Below are positions 25,738-33,882 of a DNA stretch of 64,000 bases, one piece after another (position 1 is the first letter of the stretch; the number at the start of each line of letters is the position of its first letter). This stretch comes from Telluria beijingensis. GTDB lineage: Bacteria > Pseudomonadota > Gammaproteobacteria > Burkholderiales > Burkholderiaceae_D. The stretch covers positions 1,097,115 through 1,161,114 of the forward strand of contig NZ_CP132480.1 of the NCBI RefSeq assembly GCF_030770395.1, given 5' to 3'. Position numbers and translations under genes: made by a program. The notes under the pieces were generated by a model. That model saw only the letters and a program-made list of their open reading frames with translations, had not been told where the DNA came from and searched no databases.

Positions 25738-27201
25738 ATGTCAGAACCGATCCGATTCCTCTTCCGCGGCGAGCTGCGCGAACTGCGCGACGCTCCGCCG
25801 ACGCAAACCATCCTGCAGCACCTGCGGGAGGATTTGCGTTGCACGGGCACTAAGGAAGGCTGCGCCGAGGGCGACTGCGGCGCCTGCACGGTGGTGGTCG
25901 GTTCACTGGAGCAGGGCGAGCTGGCGCTCAAGGCGGTCAACGCCTGCATTCAGTTCACGCCCACGCTCGACGGCAAGGCCTTGTTCACGGTCGAAGACCT
26001 GGCCGGCTCCGACGGCGCGCTGCATCCGGTGCAGCAGGCGCTGGTCGAGTGCCACGGTTCCCAGTGCGGCTTCTGCACGCCGGGTTTCGCGATGTCGTTG
26101 TGGGGCATGTACCTCAAACAGGAAGGGCGTGCGCCGCAGCGCTGCGAGATCGACGATGCGTTGTCGGGCAATCTGTGCCGCTGCACCGGCTACCGTCCCA
26201 TCATCGACGCCGCGCGCCGCATGGTCGAGCTGCCGGCGGTCGCCTTCGACAAGGCCGCGCTGGCCGAGCGCCTCCAGGGCCTGCAGCGCGCGCACGGCTT
26301 CAGCTACACGGCCCACGGCCAGCGCTTCCACGTGCCGCGCACGCTGGACGAGCTGGTAAAACTGCGCGTCGAATACCCAACTGCCGTGCTGCTGGCCGGT
26401 TCGACCGACGTCGGCCTGTGGGTGACCAAGCAGATGCGCGCGCTGGGCGACGTCATCTACCTGGGCCAGGTCGAGGCACTCAAGACCGTCCGCGAGCATG
26501 CGGGCATGCTGGAAATCGGCGCCGGCGTCTCGTTGCAGGACGCCTACGCGGCGCTGTGCGCACGCTACCCGGCCGAACTGTCCGAACTGTGGCAGCGCTT
26601 TGCTTCGCTGCCGATCCGTAACGCCGGCACCCTGGGCGGCAACGTCGCCAACGGTTCGCCGATCGGCGATTCGATGCCATGGATGATCGCGCTGGGCAGC
26701 CAGGTGGTGCTCAACGGCTTTGAGGGCATGCGCGCGCTGGCGCTGGAAGATTTTTACCTGGGCTACCAGCAGAAAGACCTGCGCGCGGGCGAGTTCGTGC
26801 AGGCCATGCGCGTGCCGTTGCCCGCCGGTGGACTGCGCTTTCGCACCTATAAACTGGCCAAGCGCTTCGACCAGGACATCTCGGCCGTGTGCGCCGCCTT
26901 CGCCGTGACGCTCGATGGCGAGACCGTCCTCGATGCGCGCATCGCCTTCGGCGGCATGGCCGCCACGCCGCAGCGCGCCAGCCAGGCCGAAGCCGCGCTG
27001 CGCGGCCAGGCCTGGAGCGAAGCCACGCTGCGCGCCGCGATGGACGCGCTCGCGCGCGACTATGCGCCGCTGAGCGACGCGCGCGCGTCCAGCGGCTATC
27101 GGCTGCGCGCCGCGCAAAACCTGCTGCGCCGCTTCTGGCTCGAGACGCGGCCCGTCGATCCGCTGCCGGCCAGCGCCGTCAACGCCTTTGCGAGCCTGTA
27201 A
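25738..27201 (+). CDS. xdhA: Xanthine dehydrogenase small subunit XdhA ([2Fe-2S] and FAD)
   Basis: The start at ATG 25738 gives 487 residues; the longer frame from 25687 includes leader sequence. The N-terminal plant-ferredoxin-like cluster shows C42, C47 and C50 in GCAEGDCGAC, and the second cluster domain has QCGFCTPGF and LCRCTGYRP. A FAD-binding domain follows (LLAGSTDVGLWVTKQ, RNAGTLGGNVANGSPIGD), then the CO-dehydrogenase flavoprotein C-terminal domain. It passes electrons from the molybdenum subunit to NAD+. It is the first gene of xdhABC and is separated from xdhB by 10 bp. A possible FNR/Fur site lies in its leader. Confidence 0.95.
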   Translation: MSEPIRFLFRGELRELRDAPPTQTILQHLREDLRCTGTKEGCAEGDCGACTVVVGSLEQGELALKAVNACIQFTPTLDGKALFTVEDLAGSDGALHPVQQALVECHGSQCGFCTPGFAMSLWGMYLKQEGRAPQRCEIDDALSGNLCRCTGYRPIIDAARRMVELPAVAFDKAALAERLQGLQRAHGFSYTAHGQRFHVPRTLDELVKLRVEYPTAVLLAGSTDVGLWVTKQMRALGDVIYLGQVEALKTVREHAGMLEIGAGVSLQDAYAALCARYPAELSELWQRFASLPIRNAGTLGGNVANGSPIGDSMPWMIALGSQVVLNGFEGMRALALEDFYLGYQQKDLRAGEFVQAMRVPLPAGGLRFRTYKLAKRFDQDISAVCAAFAVTLDGETVLDARIAFGGMAATPQRASQAEAALRGQAWSEATLRAAMDALARDYAPLSDARASSGYRLRAAQNLLRRFWLETRPVDPLPASAVNAFASL

Positions 27202-27211
27202 GGAGGCCGGG

Positions 27212-29521
27212 ATGAAACAGATGGACGCCTGGGCCGAAGTCGGCCGCGCACGCAAGCACGAATCCGCCGAGCTGCACGTGCGCGGCCAGGCCACCTATAC
27301 CGACGATATCGCCGAGCTGGCCGGCACCCTGCACGCCGCCCTCGGCCTGTCGGCGCGCGCACATGCGCGCTTCAACACGATCGATCTCGAACCGGTGCGC
27401 GCCAGCCGCGGCGTGGTCGCCGTCCTGACAGCCAGCGACATCCCCGGCATCAACGATTGCGGGCCGATCGTCCACGACGATCCGATCCTGGCCGACGGCC
27501 TGGTCCAGTACGTGGGCCAGCCGCTCTTCATCGTGGTCGCCGACAGCCATGACAATGCCCGCCGCGCGGCGCGCCTGGCCGTGGTCGACTACGACGACCT
27601 GCCGGCCATCCTCACGCCGCAGGCAGCGCGCGCCGCCGCATCGTACGTGCTGCCGCCGATGCGCCTGGCGCGTGGCGACGCGGCGCAGGCGTTCGCGCGC
27701 GCGCCGCATACCGTCAAGGGCGAGCTGCACGTGGGCGGCCAGGAACAGTTCTACCTCGAAGGCCAGGTCGCGTATGCGATCCCCGGCGAAGACCGCGGCA
27801 TGCATGTGTACTGCTCGACCCAGCACCCGAGCGAGATGCAGCACGTGGTCGCGCATGCGCTCGGCCTGCATTCGCACCACGTGACGGTCGAGTGCCGGCG
27901 CATGGGCGGCGGCTTCGGCGGCAAGGAATCGCAGTCGGCGCTGTGGGCCGCGGCGGCCGCCATCGCCGCCGTGCGTACCGGGCGTCCGGTCAAGCTGCGC
28001 GCCGACCGCGACGACGACATGCTGGTCACGGGCAAGCGCCACTGCTTCCACTACGAGTACGAAGTCGGCTACGACATTGAAGGCCGTATCCTGGCGGCCA
28101 GGGTCGACATGGTGTCGCGCGCCGGCTACTCGGCCGACCTGTCGGGCCCGGTGGCCACGCGCGCCGTCTGCCACTTCGACAACGCCTATTATTTGTCCGA
28201 CGTCGAGATCCGCGCCGCCTGCGGCAAGACCAACACCCAGTCGAACACCGCCTTCCGCGGCTTCGGCGGGCCGCAGGGGGCGATCGCCATCGAATACGTG
28301 ATCGACGAGATCGCGCGCAATCTGGGCCGCGATGCGCTCGACATCCGGCGCCTGAACTTCTACGGCAAGGACGAGCGCAAGACCACGCCTTATGGCCAGG
28401 AGATCGTCGACAACGTCATCCACGAACTCGTGGCCGAGCTGGAAACCGGCAGCGACTACCGCGCCCGGCGCGCGGCCCTCGACGACTACAACCGCTCCAG
28501 TCCGGTCCTCAAGAAAGGCCTGGCGCTTACGCCGGTCAAGTTCGGCATCGCCTTCAACGTCACCCACCTGAACCAGGCCGGCGCGCTGGTGCACGTCTAT
28601 GTGGACGGTTCCATCCTGGTCAACCACGGCGGCACCGAGATGGGGCAGGGCATCAACACCAAGGTGATGCAGGTGGTGGCGCACGAACTGGGCGTGGAAC
28701 TGGGACGGGTGCGTGCCACCGCCACCGACACGTCCAAGGTGGCCAATACCTCGGCCACGGCCGCGTCCACGGGCGCGGACCTGAACGGCAAGGCGGCCCA
28801 GGATGCGGCGCGCAAGATCCGCGCGCGCCTGGCCGACTTCGCCGCCAGCCAGTACGGCGGCGATGCCGCCGAGGTGCGCTTCGCGGCGGGCAGCGTCTTC
28901 GTCGGCGGCCTGTCGCTGCCGTTCGAGGAACTGGTGGCGAAGGCCTACCTGGCGCGGGTGCAGCTGTGGTCCGACGGCTTCTATGCGACGCCCGGCCTGC
29001 ACTGGGATCCGAAGACGATGACCGGGCGCCCGTTTTCCTACTTCGCCTATGGCGCGGCGGTGTCCGAAGTGGTGGTCGACACGCTCACCGGCGAATGGAA
29101 GCTGCTGCGGGTGGATGCGCTGTACGACGCCGGCCGCTCGCTCAATCCGGCGATCGATATCGGCCAGGTCGAGGGCGGCTTCATCCAGGGCATGGGCTGG
29201 CTGACGACGGAGGAGCTGTGGTGGAACCCGGCCGGCAAGCTGATGACGCATGCGCCGTCCACCTACAAGATCCCGGCGGTGTCGGACTGCCCCGAAGACT
29301 TTCGGGTGCGCCTGTTCGACAATGCCAACGTCGAGGACAGCATCCACCGCTCCAAGGCGGTCGGCGAGCCACCGCTGCTGCTGCCGTTCTCGGTGTTCTT
29401 CGCGATCCGCGACGCCATCTCGAGCGTGGGCGGGCACAGGATCAACCCGCCGCTGAACGCGCCGGCCACCTGCGAGGAGATCCTGGACGCGATCGCCTTC
29501 GTCGAGGCGGCGCGCGCATGA
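27212..29521 (+). CDS. xdhB: Xanthine dehydrogenase molybdenum-binding subunit XdhB
   Basis: The ATG at 27212 follows AGGAGG (27201-27206) and gives 769 residues, normal for the family. It has the ald_Xan_dh_C hammerhead domain at the start (RGQATYTDDIAELAGTLHAA) and the molybdopterin-binding domain with MGGGFGGKE, NTAFRGFGGPQGA and GTEMGQGINTK; the glutamate near the C-terminus in KAVGEPPLLL is the catalytic base of xanthine oxidation. It converts hypoxanthine and xanthine to urate together with XdhA. Its stop TGA overlaps the xdhC start. Confidence 0.95.
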   Translation: MKQMDAWAEVGRARKHESAELHVRGQATYTDDIAELAGTLHAALGLSARAHARFNTIDLEPVRASRGVVAVLTASDIPGINDCGPIVHDDPILADGLVQYVGQPLFIVVADSHDNARRAARLAVVDYDDLPAILTPQAARAAASYVLPPMRLARGDAAQAFARAPHTVKGELHVGGQEQFYLEGQVAYAIPGEDRGMHVYCSTQHPSEMQHVVAHALGLHSHHVTVECRRMGGGFGGKESQSALWAAAAAIAAVRTGRPVKLRADRDDDMLVTGKRHCFHYEYEVGYDIEGRILAARVDMVSRAGYSADLSGPVATRAVCHFDNAYYLSDVEIRAACGKTNTQSNTAFRGFGGPQGAIAIEYVIDEIARNLGRDALDIRRLNFYGKDERKTTPYGQEIVDNVIHELVAELETGSDYRARRAALDDYNRSSPVLKKGLALTPVKFGIAFNVTHLNQAGALVHVYVDGSILVNHGGTEMGQGINTKVMQVVAHELGVELGRVRATATDTSKVANTSATAASTGADLNGKAAQDAARKIRARLADFAASQYGGDAAEVRFAAGSVFVGGLSLPFEELVAKAYLARVQLWSDGFYATPGLHWDPKTMTGRPFSYFAYGAAVSEVVVDTLTGEWKLLRVDALYDAGRSLNPAIDIGQVEGGFIQGMGWLTTEELWWNPAGKLMTHAPSTYKIPAVSDCPEDFRVRLFDNANVEDSIHRSKAVGEPPLLLPFSVFFAIRDAISSVGGHRINPPLNAPATCEEILDAIAFVEAARA

Positions 29522-30507
29522 TGGACGACTGGCTCGTCACGCGCGATGGCGAAGCCGCCGTGCTGGTCACGGTGGCCGCCGTGAAAGGCTCCGTGCCGCG
29601 CGAGCCGGGCGCCAGGATGCTGGTGCGCGCCCACGATTTCGACGGCACCATCGGTGGCGGCCATCTCGAGCATCGTGCGCTGGACATCGCGCGCGCCATG
29701 CTGCACCGGGGCGAGGCGCGCTGCTTCCAGCGTTTCGCGCTGGGCCCGAGCCTGGGCCAGTGCTGCGGCGGCGTGGCCTGGCTCGCGTTCGAGCGCGCCG
29801 CATCCGATCAACTGGACCTCCTGCGCGCCCGCCGTAATCTCGATACCTGGCGCCTGGTCGCCCTCGACGGCGCCTCCGAATGGACCTTGCTCGACGACGC
29901 CGGCCGCCACCTCGCCGGCGCGGCCGCCACGCCGTCCTTCGCACCGGCGCCCGACACCCGCGTGGTGGAAGGCGAGGGCGGTCGCCGCTGGCTGCTGGAC
30001 GCCGTCCTCGCCCCGCGCGAACACCTGATGCTGTTCGGCGCCGGCCACGTCGGCGCCGCCATCGTGCGCGCGCTGGCGCCGCTGCCCTGCCGCGTGACCT
30101 GGGTCGACGAACGGGAAGACCTGTTCCCGGCGCAGGTCCCGGCCAACGTCACGATCGAAGCCACCGAATCTCCGGAAGCGCTGGCCGAACACGCCGCCCC
30201 CGGCACCAGCTTCCTGGTGATGACCCATAGCCATGCGCTCGACCTGCGCCTGTGCCACGCCATCCTGGCGCGTCCGGGCAGGGATTGGTTCGGTCTGATA
30301 GGATCGGACACCAAGCGCAGGCAGTTCGAGGCGCGCCTGCGCGAACGCGGCGTCGACGCCGCGCGCATCGCGCGCATGGTTTGCCCGATCGGCCTGCCCG
30401 GCATCGACGGCAAGGCCCCGGCCGTGATCGCCGCCTCCGTCGCGGCCCAGCTGCTGTCCGTGTGGGATGCTGCCCACCACCCTGAAATACAACCGGAATT
30501 CACCTGA
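29518..30507 (+). CDS. xdhC: XdhC, molybdenum-cofactor insertion/sulfuration accessory protein
   Basis: Two adjacent ATG codons (29518, 29521) overlap the xdhB stop; the first gives 329 residues. The XdhC/CoxI N-terminal domain is seen as VTVAAVKGSVPREPGARML and SLGQCCGGVAWL with the conserved CC pair, and a C-terminal Rossmann domain begins at LMLFGAGHVGAAIVRAL. XdhC binds molybdenum cofactor, promotes its sulfuration and hands it to XdhB. It is translationally coupled to both xdhB and guaD (the TGA overlaps the guaD ATG by one base), so the enzyme, its chaperone and guanine deaminase are made together. Confidence 0.94.
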   Translation: MMDDWLVTRDGEAAVLVTVAAVKGSVPREPGARMLVRAHDFDGTIGGGHLEHRALDIARAMLHRGEARCFQRFALGPSLGQCCGGVAWLAFERAASDQLDLLRARRNLDTWRLVALDGASEWTLLDDAGRHLAGAAATPSFAPAPDTRVVEGEGGRRWLLDAVLAPREHLMLFGAGHVGAAIVRALAPLPCRVTWVDEREDLFPAQVPANVTIEATESPEALAEHAAPGTSFLVMTHSHALDLRLCHAILARPGRDWFGLIGSDTKRRQFEARLRERGVDAARIARMVCPIGLPGIDGKAPAVIAASVAAQLLSVWDAAHHPEIQPEFT

Positions 30508-31811
30508 TGTCCACCGCAACACCCAATCTGCAAGCCTACCGTGCGAGCTTGCTGCACTTTCGCGCCGACCCGGCCTTCGACGACCGGGCCGCGCTGTGGC
30601 ACGAAGACGGCCTCCTGATCATTGAAAATGGCCGCATCAAGGCGGCCGGCGATCATGCGGCCCTGGTCGCGACCCTGCCGCCTGGCGTCGAGCCGATCGA
30701 CTACCGCGGCAAGCTGATCGTCCCCGGCTTCATCGACACCCACCTGCACTACCCGCAGACCGACATGATCGCCTCGCCGTCTCCCGGCCTGCTGCCCTGG
30801 CTCGAGACGTATACCTTCCCCAGCGAGCGCCGCTTCGAGGATCCGGCGCACGCGCGCGCCACCGCCGAGTTCTTCCTGGACGAGCTGCTGCGCTGCGGCA
30901 CCACCACCGCCGTGGTGTACTGCACCGTGCATCCGCAATCGGTCGACGCCTTCTTCGAGGCGAGCGAGGCACGCAACCTGCGCATGGTGGCCGGCAAGGT
31001 GCTGATGGACCGCAACTGCCCGGATTTCCTGCGCGACCTCGAGGGCGACCTGGGCCAGAGCGAAGACTTGATCAACAAGTGGCACAAGCGCGGACGTTCG
31101 CTGTACGCGATCACGCCGCGCTTCGCCCCGACCTCGACCGACGTCCAGCTGCGCCTGACGGGCGAGCTGGCGGCGCGCCATCCGGACACCTTCATCCAGA
31201 CCCACGTGGCCGAGAACAGGGACGAGTGCACCTGGGTGGGCGAGCTGTTCCCGCAGGCGCGCAGCTATCTCGACGTGTACGAGCGCTTTGGCCTGATGCG
31301 TCCGCGCGCGCTGTTCGGCCACTGCATCTGGCTCGACGACGAGGACTTCGCGCGCATGGCCGCCACCGGTTCGGCAGCCGCCGTGTGTCCGACCTCGAAC
31401 CTGTTCCTGGGCAGCGGCCTGTTCGACTTCGAGCGCGCCGACAGCGCGCGCGTGCAGCTGGCGCTGGGCACCGACGTCGGCGCCGGCACCTCGTTCTCGA
31501 TGCTGCAGACCATGAACGAAGCCTACAAGGTAGCGCGGCTGAAGGGCAGTTACCTGCCCGCACTGCGCATGTTCTACCTCGCCACCCTGGGCGCGGCGCG
31601 CAGCATGCGACTAAGCGACACGATCGGCAGTTTCCAGCCCGGCCTGGAAGCCGATTTCGTGGTGCTCGACCGCGAGGCGACGCCGCTGCTGGCGCGCCGG
31701 ACGAGCCATTGCGACTCGCTGGAAGAACTTCTGTTCGCGCTGGCCCTGCTGGGCGACGACCGGACGATTGCCGCGACCTATTCGAACGGCCGCAAGGTGC
31801 ATCAACGTTGA
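30507..31811 (+). CDS. guaD: Guanine deaminase
   Basis: A 434-residue amidohydrolase of the guanine deaminase type. Metal and active-site motifs are in order: PGFIDTHLHYPQTD (HxH), TTAVVYCTVH, FIQTHVAEN, GHCIWLDDED and LGTDVGAGTSFSM with the final aspartate. It turns guanine into xanthine, feeding XdhAB encoded directly upstream. The start overlaps the xdhC stop by one base. No signal peptide is present, so it acts in the cytoplasm. Confidence 0.95.
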   Translation: MSTATPNLQAYRASLLHFRADPAFDDRAALWHEDGLLIIENGRIKAAGDHAALVATLPPGVEPIDYRGKLIVPGFIDTHLHYPQTDMIASPSPGLLPWLETYTFPSERRFEDPAHARATAEFFLDELLRCGTTTAVVYCTVHPQSVDAFFEASEARNLRMVAGKVLMDRNCPDFLRDLEGDLGQSEDLINKWHKRGRSLYAITPRFAPTSTDVQLRLTGELAARHPDTFIQTHVAENRDECTWVGELFPQARSYLDVYERFGLMRPRALFGHCIWLDDEDFARMAATGSAAAVCPTSNLFLGSGLFDFERADSARVQLALGTDVGAGTSFSMLQTMNEAYKVARLKGSYLPALRMFYLATLGAARSMRLSDTIGSFQPGLEADFVVLDREATPLLARRTSHCDSLEELLFALALLGDDRTIAATYSNGRKVHQR

Positions 31812-31881
31812 TTTGGCAATATTGCCAAGGGTGAACGAAGCAGTTAGAGTTGCGCGGTCAACCCCATCCAGAAAGCACACG

Positions 31882-33369
31882 ATGCACAAGAACCTGACCG
31901 GCGGCGCGCTGCTGGCGCTGGCCATGGCCGACCCGGCCTGGGCCAAGGAGCCCGCCGCCAACGCGAACGAGGCGGCAACGGCCCGCCACTATGCGAGCCT
32001 GATCGCAGGCGAAGCGAAGCTGTCCGAACTGACGATGTTCTTCACCCAGATGCCGAAGGGCGGCGACCTGCACCACCATTATTCGGGCTCGGTGTATGCC
32101 GAGACCTATACCGAATTCGTCGACAAGCAGGGCTTCTGCATCAACACGCAGACTTACCGCATCGAGACCGACAAGGCCGTGGTCGCGCGCGAACTGGCGC
32201 GTCCGGCGGCGCAGCGCACCTGCCGCTCGGGCGCCGAGGTGCGGGCCGACGAAGACACCTGGCGCGAAGTCGCCAAGCGCTGGTCGAACAAGGATTTCCA
32301 CAACCACACCAACCTGCAGCCGGCGCCCGACCAGCGCTTCTTCCAGTCTTTCGGCTACTTCGGCCCGGTGGCCAACGACAACCTGCGCGAAGGCCTGCTC
32401 GAGCTCAAGCAGCGCGCCATCGCGGAAAACGTCGGCTACATCGAGACGATGTTCCTGCTGTCGCCATTCGTGGCCAACCCGGATTTCGACAGCCAGGCCT
32501 GGCGCGATGCGGGCGACGACAAGGCCCTCGACAAGGTGCTGCGCGCCAAGCTGGCCACGCTGGACCAGGACGCCGCCTTCAACAAGTCGATCGACGACTT
32601 CGTCAGGCAGATCAATGAGGCGTCGGAAGGCATCGACGATGAGCGCTTCACCATGCGCTACCAGAACTACACGCTGCGCCTGCTGAACCCGTCCCAGGTG
32701 TTCTCGGCCATGGTGTCGAGCTTCAAGGCGGCCGACAAGGGCGGTCGCATCGTCGGCCTGAACATCGTGGGCCAGGAAAGCACGCATGTGTCGATGCGCG
32801 ACTACAGCCTGCACATGAAGATGTTCCGCTTCCTGAAGACGGTATATCCGAAGGTGAAGGTGGCGATGCACGCCGGCGAGCTGGCCATGGGCGACGTGCC
32901 GCCGGAAGGTTTGAAATTCCACATCGACCAGGCGCTGGCGGTGGCGGGCGCCGACCGCATCGGCCACGGCCTGGACCTGGCGCACGAGGCGAATGCCCCG
33001 GCCATCATGAAGACCATGCGCGAGAAGGACATCCCGGTCGAGATCAACCTGACCTCGAATGCCTTCATCAGCGGCGTTTCGGGCGCGAACCACCCGCTCA
33101 ACCTGTATCGCAAATACGGCGTGCCTTTCGTGATTTCGACCGACGATACCGGCGTGACCCGTCACACGCTGTCGCATGAGTACGTGCAGTTCGCCAGCCA
33201 GTTCAGGCCGAGCTATGCGGAAGTGAAGAAAGCCTCTTACAACAGCATCCGCTACGCCTTCCTGCCCGTGGCGGAAAAGCAACGTCTGACGCGCCAGCTG
33301 GATCAACGTTACACGGAATTCGAAGCACGGATCGCGGCGCTGGACGCCGTGGCCGCGCGCGGCAAATAA
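31882..33369 (+). CDS. Exported adenosine deaminase-like enzyme
   Basis: The ATG at 31882 gives 495 residues with a signal peptide (MHKNLTGGALLALAMADPAWAKE is split at WAK-E). The catalytic motifs of the adenosine/AMP deaminase family are present: GGDLHHHYSGS, MHAGELAMG, ADRIGHGLDLA and VISTDDTGVT. It resembles secreted ADGF/ADA-type enzymes and is longer than cytoplasmic adenosine deaminase (about 340) because of an inserted N-terminal helical part. It should deaminate adenosine or related nucleosides in the periplasm, before import by the nucleoside ABC transporter at 43.7-48.4 kb. It lies 70 bp after guaD and is followed by a terminator-like stem. Confidence 0.85.
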   Translation: MHKNLTGGALLALAMADPAWAKEPAANANEAATARHYASLIAGEAKLSELTMFFTQMPKGGDLHHHYSGSVYAETYTEFVDKQGFCINTQTYRIETDKAVVARELARPAAQRTCRSGAEVRADEDTWREVAKRWSNKDFHNHTNLQPAPDQRFFQSFGYFGPVANDNLREGLLELKQRAIAENVGYIETMFLLSPFVANPDFDSQAWRDAGDDKALDKVLRAKLATLDQDAAFNKSIDDFVRQINEASEGIDDERFTMRYQNYTLRLLNPSQVFSAMVSSFKAADKGGRIVGLNIVGQESTHVSMRDYSLHMKMFRFLKTVYPKVKVAMHAGELAMGDVPPEGLKFHIDQALAVAGADRIGHGLDLAHEANAPAIMKTMREKDIPVEINLTSNAFISGVSGANHPLNLYRKYGVPFVISTDDTGVTRHTLSHEYVQFASQFRPSYAEVKKASYNSIRYAFLPVAEKQRLTRQLDQRYTEFEARIAALDAVAARGK

Positions 33370-33384
33370 AGTGTGACATCTCCC

Positions 33385-33404
33385 GGCCCGGCGTCCGCCG
33401 GGCC
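33385..33404 (+). terminator. GC-rich stem-loop after the adenosine deaminase-like gene
   Basis: GGCCCGGC (33385-33392) pairs with GCCGGGCC (33397-33404) around GTCC, 16 bp after the stop codon. The following TCTACCTTGT is only moderately T-rich. Confidence 0.65.
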
Positions 33405-33439
33405 TCTACCTTGTCATAATTGGCGAGTGACTTTTGGCA

Positions 33440-33464
33440 ATAAGTTAGTGGAAAATTAACTTAT
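33440..33464. promoter_or_regulatory. 8-bp inverted repeat, possible operator
   Basis: ATAAGTTA (33440-33447) and TAACTTAT (33457-33464) are perfect reverse complements separated by 9 nt, in an AT-rich context about 420 bp upstream of the receptor start. Function unknown. Confidence 0.35.
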
Positions 33465-33744
33465 GTCGCCTTCTCGCTACAAAAATCTTCGTTACCCATG
33501 CGCTTCCACTGAATTTTTATCAAAAAAATTCCGCTGGAGAATGCCGCCCATATAATCCCGCCTTGTCACATTTCGGCTGAGTCAGCTTCGATTATGTCGC
33601 GTACAGACAACACTAACGCGGTGATTTATATGCCAAAGCTCTAAATAGCCAAGCCAAATCGAATTTGTCTGCTTGTCTGAAGCTCATGCATATTGGCGGC
33701 ATTCCGCTGTATGACATCACTCCACCGCGTCACTTTGTTGAAAC

Positions 33745-33760
33745 ATTGTAACGATACAAT
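33745..33760. promoter_or_regulatory. Palindromic site with possible -10 element upstream of the TonB receptor
   Basis: ATTGTA-ACGA-TACAAT has perfect 6-bp arms around a central CG-containing spacer, the type of symmetry seen in LacI-family operators. The right arm TACAAT also fits a sigma-70 -10 element, but no good -35 at the normal distance was found. It lies 122 bp before the start codon. Confidence 0.35.
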
Positions 33761-33882
33761 CGCAGCCGCTTGTCGGCTGAAAGCGCCGGCTCACCAAGCA
33801 AAAAAATTCAAGCAGTACATCGTAGGGGAGGGCGTCCGCATGGGCGTCCAACAATAAATTGACGTTCTTTTTGGGGTATTCA

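Larger units (their letters stand above)
33405..33882. other. Long AT-rich leader of the TonB-receptor gene
   Basis: This 478-bp gap has no supportable gene. It holds two inverted repeats listed separately (33440-33464 and 33745-33760) and a purine-rich AGGGGAGGG near 33824-33832. It is unusually long and AT-rich for this genome, which points to regulated transcription of the receptor gene. Confidence 0.5.
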
